A stretch of DNA of 64,000 bases from Planctobacterium sp047947135 (lineage in GTDB: Bacteria; Pseudomonadota; Gammaproteobacteria; Enterobacterales; Alteromonadaceae): assembly GCA_047947135.1 (NCBI GenBank), contig CP170457.1:2294001-2358000 (forward strand). Reading direction: 5' to 3'. The notes under the pieces were generated by a model that made no database searches, was not told where the DNA came from, and was given only the letters and a program-made list of their open reading frames with translations. Shown in pieces: positions 60,800-64,000 of this stretch. The number at the start of each line of letters is the position of its first letter. The stretch's first letter is position 1. A program made the translations under genes and the position numbers.

Positions 60800-62071
60800 G
60801 TGAAAAGATCAGATTCAGCCACTCTGCGCAATTTGCCAGAGTGGCTTTCTTACCTTGAGCAAATTCATCCTAGCACTATTGAGTTAGGCTTGGAACGCAC
60901 CCAATCTGTGTATGGTCAACTATCCTTACCGGGCTTCAATCGTGTGATCACGGTGGCTGGTACGAATGGCAAGGGCACGACCTGTCGAGCGATAGAAGCA
61001 ATGGCCATCGCGCAGGGAGTAAGCGTCGGCGTTTATTCATCACCGCATCTGATCGATTATCGAGAAAGAGTCCGGGTCAATGATCAATTGTTATCCGAAG
61101 CGGAACATTGTTGGGCGTTTCAACAAGTTGAAAATTGCCGCACCAATACCTCATTGACGTATTTTGAGTTCGGCACACTGGCGGCGCTGGTCTTGCTGGC
61201 GAAACAGAATCTGGACCTGATAATTCTTGAAGTTGGTCTGGGGGGACGGTTGGATGCTGTTAATATAGTGGACCCGGATGTGGCAGTAATTACCACCATC
61301 GATTTAGACCATCAGGATTGGCTGGGCAACTCCAGAGACAAGATCGCGACGGAAAAAGCTGGAATCTTGCGCCATGGCAAGCCGGCAATCATTGGTGAAT
61401 TGCAACCGCCAGAGTCATTGTTCCAAAAAACGGAAAGTCTTGGCTGTGCTGCTGTTTGGCAGGGGCAAGACTTCGGAGTAAAAAACGATTCTGGTAAGAC
61501 GTTGGTGTGGCAACGTGGTAATCGTGACGTGGAATTGCCTGACTGCAACTTTCCGTTACAGAATATGGCGACAGCTATCGCTGCCGGGCGCGCTTTGGGA
61601 TGGCCAGTAGAACAGGAACTGGTTAATACCGCTTTTAGCAACTTGACGTTACCCGGACGTTGTCAATTGGTGCGGCAAAACCCCGATGTCATTGTAGATG
61701 TTGCTCATAATCCTCAAGCAACCCATTACCTGTTACAGCAAGTTATGGAAAGAACCTTTGGCTGTTTGCATCTGGTCTGCGGTATGCTTTGTGATAAAGA
61801 TTCTCAGGCCAGTTTACAACCATTTACATCTCTGGCTGCAAAATGGTATCTGGCTGAAGTGAATTCCCCTCGCAGTGCGAAGGTTGAAGTGTTAAAATCC
61901 TGCCTTTCTGAAAACCAAGAGGTTGAAGATTTTGTGTCAATCTCTGAGGCGTATAGTGAAGCCCTGACTAACGCCGAACCGGAAGACCTGATTGTGGTAT
62001 TTGGTTCTTTTTTTACAGTGGCAGAAGTTTTTGCTTTCCTAGGCGAGCAACAGGAATCCAAACAGGAATAA
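60800..62071 (+). CDS. folC: Dihydrofolate/folylpolyglutamate synthase
   Basis: A 423-residue bifunctional ligase that makes dihydrofolate and adds glutamates to folates. GTG start. The P-loop VAGTNGKGTTCRAIEAM, SSPHLIDYRERVRV, EVGLGGRLDAVNIVD, TTIDLDHQDWLG and VDVAHNPQATHYLL mark the Mur-ligase fold. It follows accD at 6 nt and dedD starts 4 nt later. Confidence 0.96.
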   Translation: MKRSDSATLRNLPEWLSYLEQIHPSTIELGLERTQSVYGQLSLPGFNRVITVAGTNGKGTTCRAIEAMAIAQGVSVGVYSSPHLIDYRERVRVNDQLLSEAEHCWAFQQVENCRTNTSLTYFEFGTLAALVLLAKQNLDLIILEVGLGGRLDAVNIVDPDVAVITTIDLDHQDWLGNSRDKIATEKAGILRHGKPAIIGELQPPESLFQKTESLGCAAVWQGQDFGVKNDSGKTLVWQRGNRDVELPDCNFPLQNMATAIAAGRALGWPVEQELVNTAFSNLTLPGRCQLVRQNPDVIVDVAHNPQATHYLLQQVMERTFGCLHLVCGMLCDKDSQASLQPFTSLAAKWYLAEVNSPRSAKVEVLKSCLSENQEVEDFVSISEAYSEALTNAEPEDLIVVFGSFFTVAEVFAFLGEQQESKQE

Positions 62072-62075
62072 TAAA

Positions 62076-62672
62076 TTGGCTTCGGCATTTCAAAACAGAC
62101 TAGTGGGCACCATTATTTTGGTGGCATTGGCCGTTATTTTTCTTCCAGAGTTACTCGATGGCGAAAAGCGTCGCACGCAGGACAGGTTTGAAGCAATTCC
62201 AGCTCGTCCGGCAATGAAAGAACTGACAGAGCCTGAATCCTTCCCGGAACAAGAAGTTCGAGATGCGGTTACCCGTACTGTCGAGGTGATAAACGAACCG
62301 ATTGTAGATGATCCGGACAGCAATGTCGCTATCGCCTCTCAAACAGCAACATCGCAGGAGTCCACTTCTCAGAACGAACAAAATACCGCTACTCAAATCC
62401 CGGAAATTGAACCTAAAGAAGAAACAGTAAATGCCGGCTGGGTTGTTCAATTAGGAACTTTTCGTCATCAGAAAAATGTTCGGGATTTGTTGACCAAGTT
62501 GGAGCAGGCGGGCTATCGGGCCTTCAGTCGTCCGGTTGAAACCAGCGCTGGTGTTCTTACCAAGGTATTTGTTGGACCGGATTTGCAAAAATCAAAGCTG
62601 GAAGACGCGGTTCCTCACTTAAAAGAAGTAACCGGTCTTCAGGGTCGCTTGACGCAGTTTCGTGTAGATTGA
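62076..62672 (+). CDS. dedD: SPOR-domain cell-division protein DedD
   Basis: A 198-residue protein: one N-terminal membrane helix (IILVALAVIFLPELLDG), a disordered periplasmic linker, and a C-terminal SPOR domain (WVVQLGTFRHQKNVRDLLTKLEQAGY in part, VFVGPDLQKSKLE) that binds denuded septal peptidoglycan. TTG start. Supports septal wall synthesis. 1 nt before cvpA. Confidence 0.93.
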   Translation: MASAFQNRLVGTIILVALAVIFLPELLDGEKRRTQDRFEAIPARPAMKELTEPESFPEQEVRDAVTRTVEVINEPIVDDPDSNVAIASQTATSQESTSQNEQNTATQIPEIEPKEETVNAGWVVQLGTFRHQKNVRDLLTKLEQAGYRAFSRPVETSAGVLTKVFVGPDLQKSKLEDAVPHLKEVTGLQGRLTQFRVD

Positions 62673-62673
62673 T

Positions 62674-63165
62674 ATGAACTGGATTGATGTAGCTATCATT
62701 GTCATTGTATTGCTCTCCACAGCAATCAGTCTGCTACGCGGATTTATGAAAGAAGCGATTTCGCTGGTGGTGTGGTTTACCGCGTTTATGATCGCCAGTC
62801 AGTTTTATCAAGACTTAGCCGTTTTTCTAACTTATTTTAGTGATGCTATGGTGCGCAATGCGGCTGCTATTGCCATTTTATTTGTTGTCACATTGTTGCT
62901 TGGTGGTCTTATTAATTATTTGATTGGCCGGTTAGTTGTTTTTACTGGTTTAAGTGGCACCGATAGGGTACTTGGCGCTGTTTTTGGTGCATTAAGAGGT
63001 GTATTGGTTGTCAGTGCTATTTTATTTGGTCTGGACGCGTTCACGCCCGCACCGGGTAGCGAATTGTGGCGTCAATCTGCTTTAATTCCTGAATTTTCTT
63101 ATATTATTCAGTGGTTTTTCGAATATTTACAGCAATCGTCTAGTTTTATAACTCCTTCAACTTAG
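62674..63165 (+). CDS. cvpA: CvpA inner-membrane protein
   Basis: A 163-residue protein with four hydrophobic segments and the conserved WIDVAIIVIVLLSTAISLLRGF start (WIDVAIIVIVLLSTAISL), GLINYLIGRLVVFTGLSGTDR and VFGALRGVLVV. Needed for colicin V production in E. coli and linked to bile/envelope stress; the mechanism is unclear. It is 9 nt before purF, the conserved pair. Confidence 0.95.
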   Translation: MNWIDVAIIVIVLLSTAISLLRGFMKEAISLVVWFTAFMIASQFYQDLAVFLTYFSDAMVRNAAAIAILFVVTLLLGGLINYLIGRLVVFTGLSGTDRVLGAVFGALRGVLVVSAILFGLDAFTPAPGSELWRQSALIPEFSYIIQWFFEYLQQSSSFITPST

Positions 63166-63174
63166 GACATTTTC

Positions 63175-64000
63175 ATGTGCGGAATCGTTGGTATCGTTGG
63201 GCATAGTGCCGTAGCTCAGGAACTTTTTGATGCATTAACCGTATTACAACATCGCGGCCAGGACGCGGCGGGTATGATCACGGTTGATGATGGCATGTTC
63301 CACTTACGTAAGGCGAATGGCCTGGTGCGGGACGTGTTCCGTAATCGCCATATGCAGCGACTCACTGGAACTACGGGCATTGCTCACGTTAGATATCCGA
63401 CAGCAGGTTCTTCCAGCTCGGCGGAAGCTCAGCCATTTTACGTGAACTCGCCCTATGGGATTGCCCTGGCTCACAATGGCAATCTTACCAACTCAGGTGA
63501 TTTGCAGGAAATGGTTCTGCGAATGGCAAAACGGCATATCAATACCAGTTCAGATTCAGAAATGTTATTGAATATCCTTGCTCATGAGTTGCAAAAGGCC
63601 GATGGACTGACACTGAAACCACAAGAAGTGTTTACTGCGGTTGCGAATGTGCACAAGACCGTGAAAGGTGCTTACGCCGTTGTTGCGGTCATTATTGGAA
63701 ATGGTGTGTTGGCCTTCAGGGATCCAAATGGTATTCGACCACTGGTGATTGGCAAACGCTCAAGTGACAAAGGTGATGAATATATGGTGGCCTCAGAGAG
63801 TGTCGCCCTTGATGCCGCGGAATTTGAATTTATTCGTGACGTCGCACCGGGTGAAGCGGTTTACATCACTGAGCAGGGGCAACTGTATACGCAACAATGT
63901 GCTGAAAAACCAGCGCATGTTCCTTGTATTTTTGAGTTTGTTTATTTTGCTCGTCCTGATTCATTCATTGACGGGATTTCGGTCTATGCATCTCGAGTGA
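63175..64000 (+). CDS. purF: Amidophosphoribosyltransferase, partial (runs off the window)
   Basis: 275 codons of the N-terminal part are present and the frame is open at the window end. Catalytic Cys2 (after Met removal Cys1) is in MCGIVGIVGHSAVAQEL (first 17 residues). Glutaminase motifs follow: LQHRGQDAAGM, HVRYPTAGSSS, GIALAHNGNLTN and SDSEMLL. RDPNGIRPLVIGKR is the interdomain region. The enzyme commits PRPP to purine synthesis. It lies 9 nt after cvpA. Confidence 0.97.
   Translation, partial: MCGIVGIVGHSAVAQELFDALTVLQHRGQDAAGMITVDDGMFHLRKANGLVRDVFRNRHMQRLTGTTGIAHVRYPTAGSSSSAEAQPFYVNSPYGIALAHNGNLTNSGDLQEMVLRMAKRHINTSSDSEMLLNILAHELQKADGLTLKPQEVFTAVANVHKTVKGAYAVVAVIIGNGVLAFRDPNGIRPLVIGKRSSDKGDEYMVASESVALDAAEFEFIRDVAPGEAVYITEQGQLYTQQCAEKPAHVPCIFEFVYFARPDSFIDGISVYASRV

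Overview
The window reads as chromosome of a marine gammaproteobacterium of the Alteromonadales (Alteromonas/Aestuariibacter-like). The best evidence is the conserved run pdxB - asd - fimV/hubP - truA - accD - folC - dedD - cvpA - purF, together with yfcL/mnmC/fabB, FlgO-family lipoproteins and a DUF3718 protein. Most genes look like core or lineage-typical genes with moderate GC.

Region 1 (about 1-18,040) is accessory. A ~17.5 kb island (197-17,735) splits a tRNA gene with a CAU anticodon exactly in its D-arm: tRNA nucleotides 23-77 lie at the left end (142-196) and nucleotides 1-22 at the right end (17,736-17,757). At the left end the island carries three co-directional overlapping genes that match the gamma-mobile-trio arrangement (GmtY and GmtZ tyrosine recombinases plus GmtX). 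The cargo is an orphan DNA methyltransferase, a secreted/lipoprotein operon with a frameshifted zinc metalloprotease, an HNH protein, a divergent restriction-modification pair, small unknowns and a serine-recombinase remnant. The right part holds a tandem array of 143-bp repeats interrupted by an IS5-family element, and then a second, complete CAU tRNA gene whose anticodon loop contains a 246-nt group I self-splicing intron. This intron-bearing tRNA lies inside the island and could replace the tRNA that the island destroyed; the tRNA looks like the normally essential tRNA-Ile2. Beyond the right end, two more tRNA 5' fragments with shared flanks record repeated events at this site.

Region 2 (18,100-28,400, minus strand) is an envelope/redox block: a small lipoprotein, ApbE flavin transferase, a DUF3570 outer-membrane barrel, a DUF4266 small lipoprotein, a TlpA-like thioredoxin, a nuclease-fold lipoprotein, a Tat-exported DUF1501 protein and a 1,743-residue haem-motif/VCBS-repeat lipoprotein containing a recent ~0.9 kb internal duplication.

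Region 3 (28,700-51,400) is mixed core content: a YiiX-type hydrolase, a LytTR regulator, a REC-CheC protein with a PAS partner, a DUF2884 protein, yfcL, three tandem FlgO-like lipoproteins, mnmC, fabB with a FabR-like operator, a DUF418 protein, a choice-of-anchor I lipoprotein, a cyclophilin, a Crp/Fnr regulator, a MEST-like hydrolase, an alpha-amylase, pdxB and asd.

Region 4 (51,900-64,000) is a giant FimV/HubP with highly repetitive acidic sequence, a Phd/ParE toxin-antitoxin pair, and the truA-accD-folC-dedD-cvpA-purF run; purF continues past the window end.
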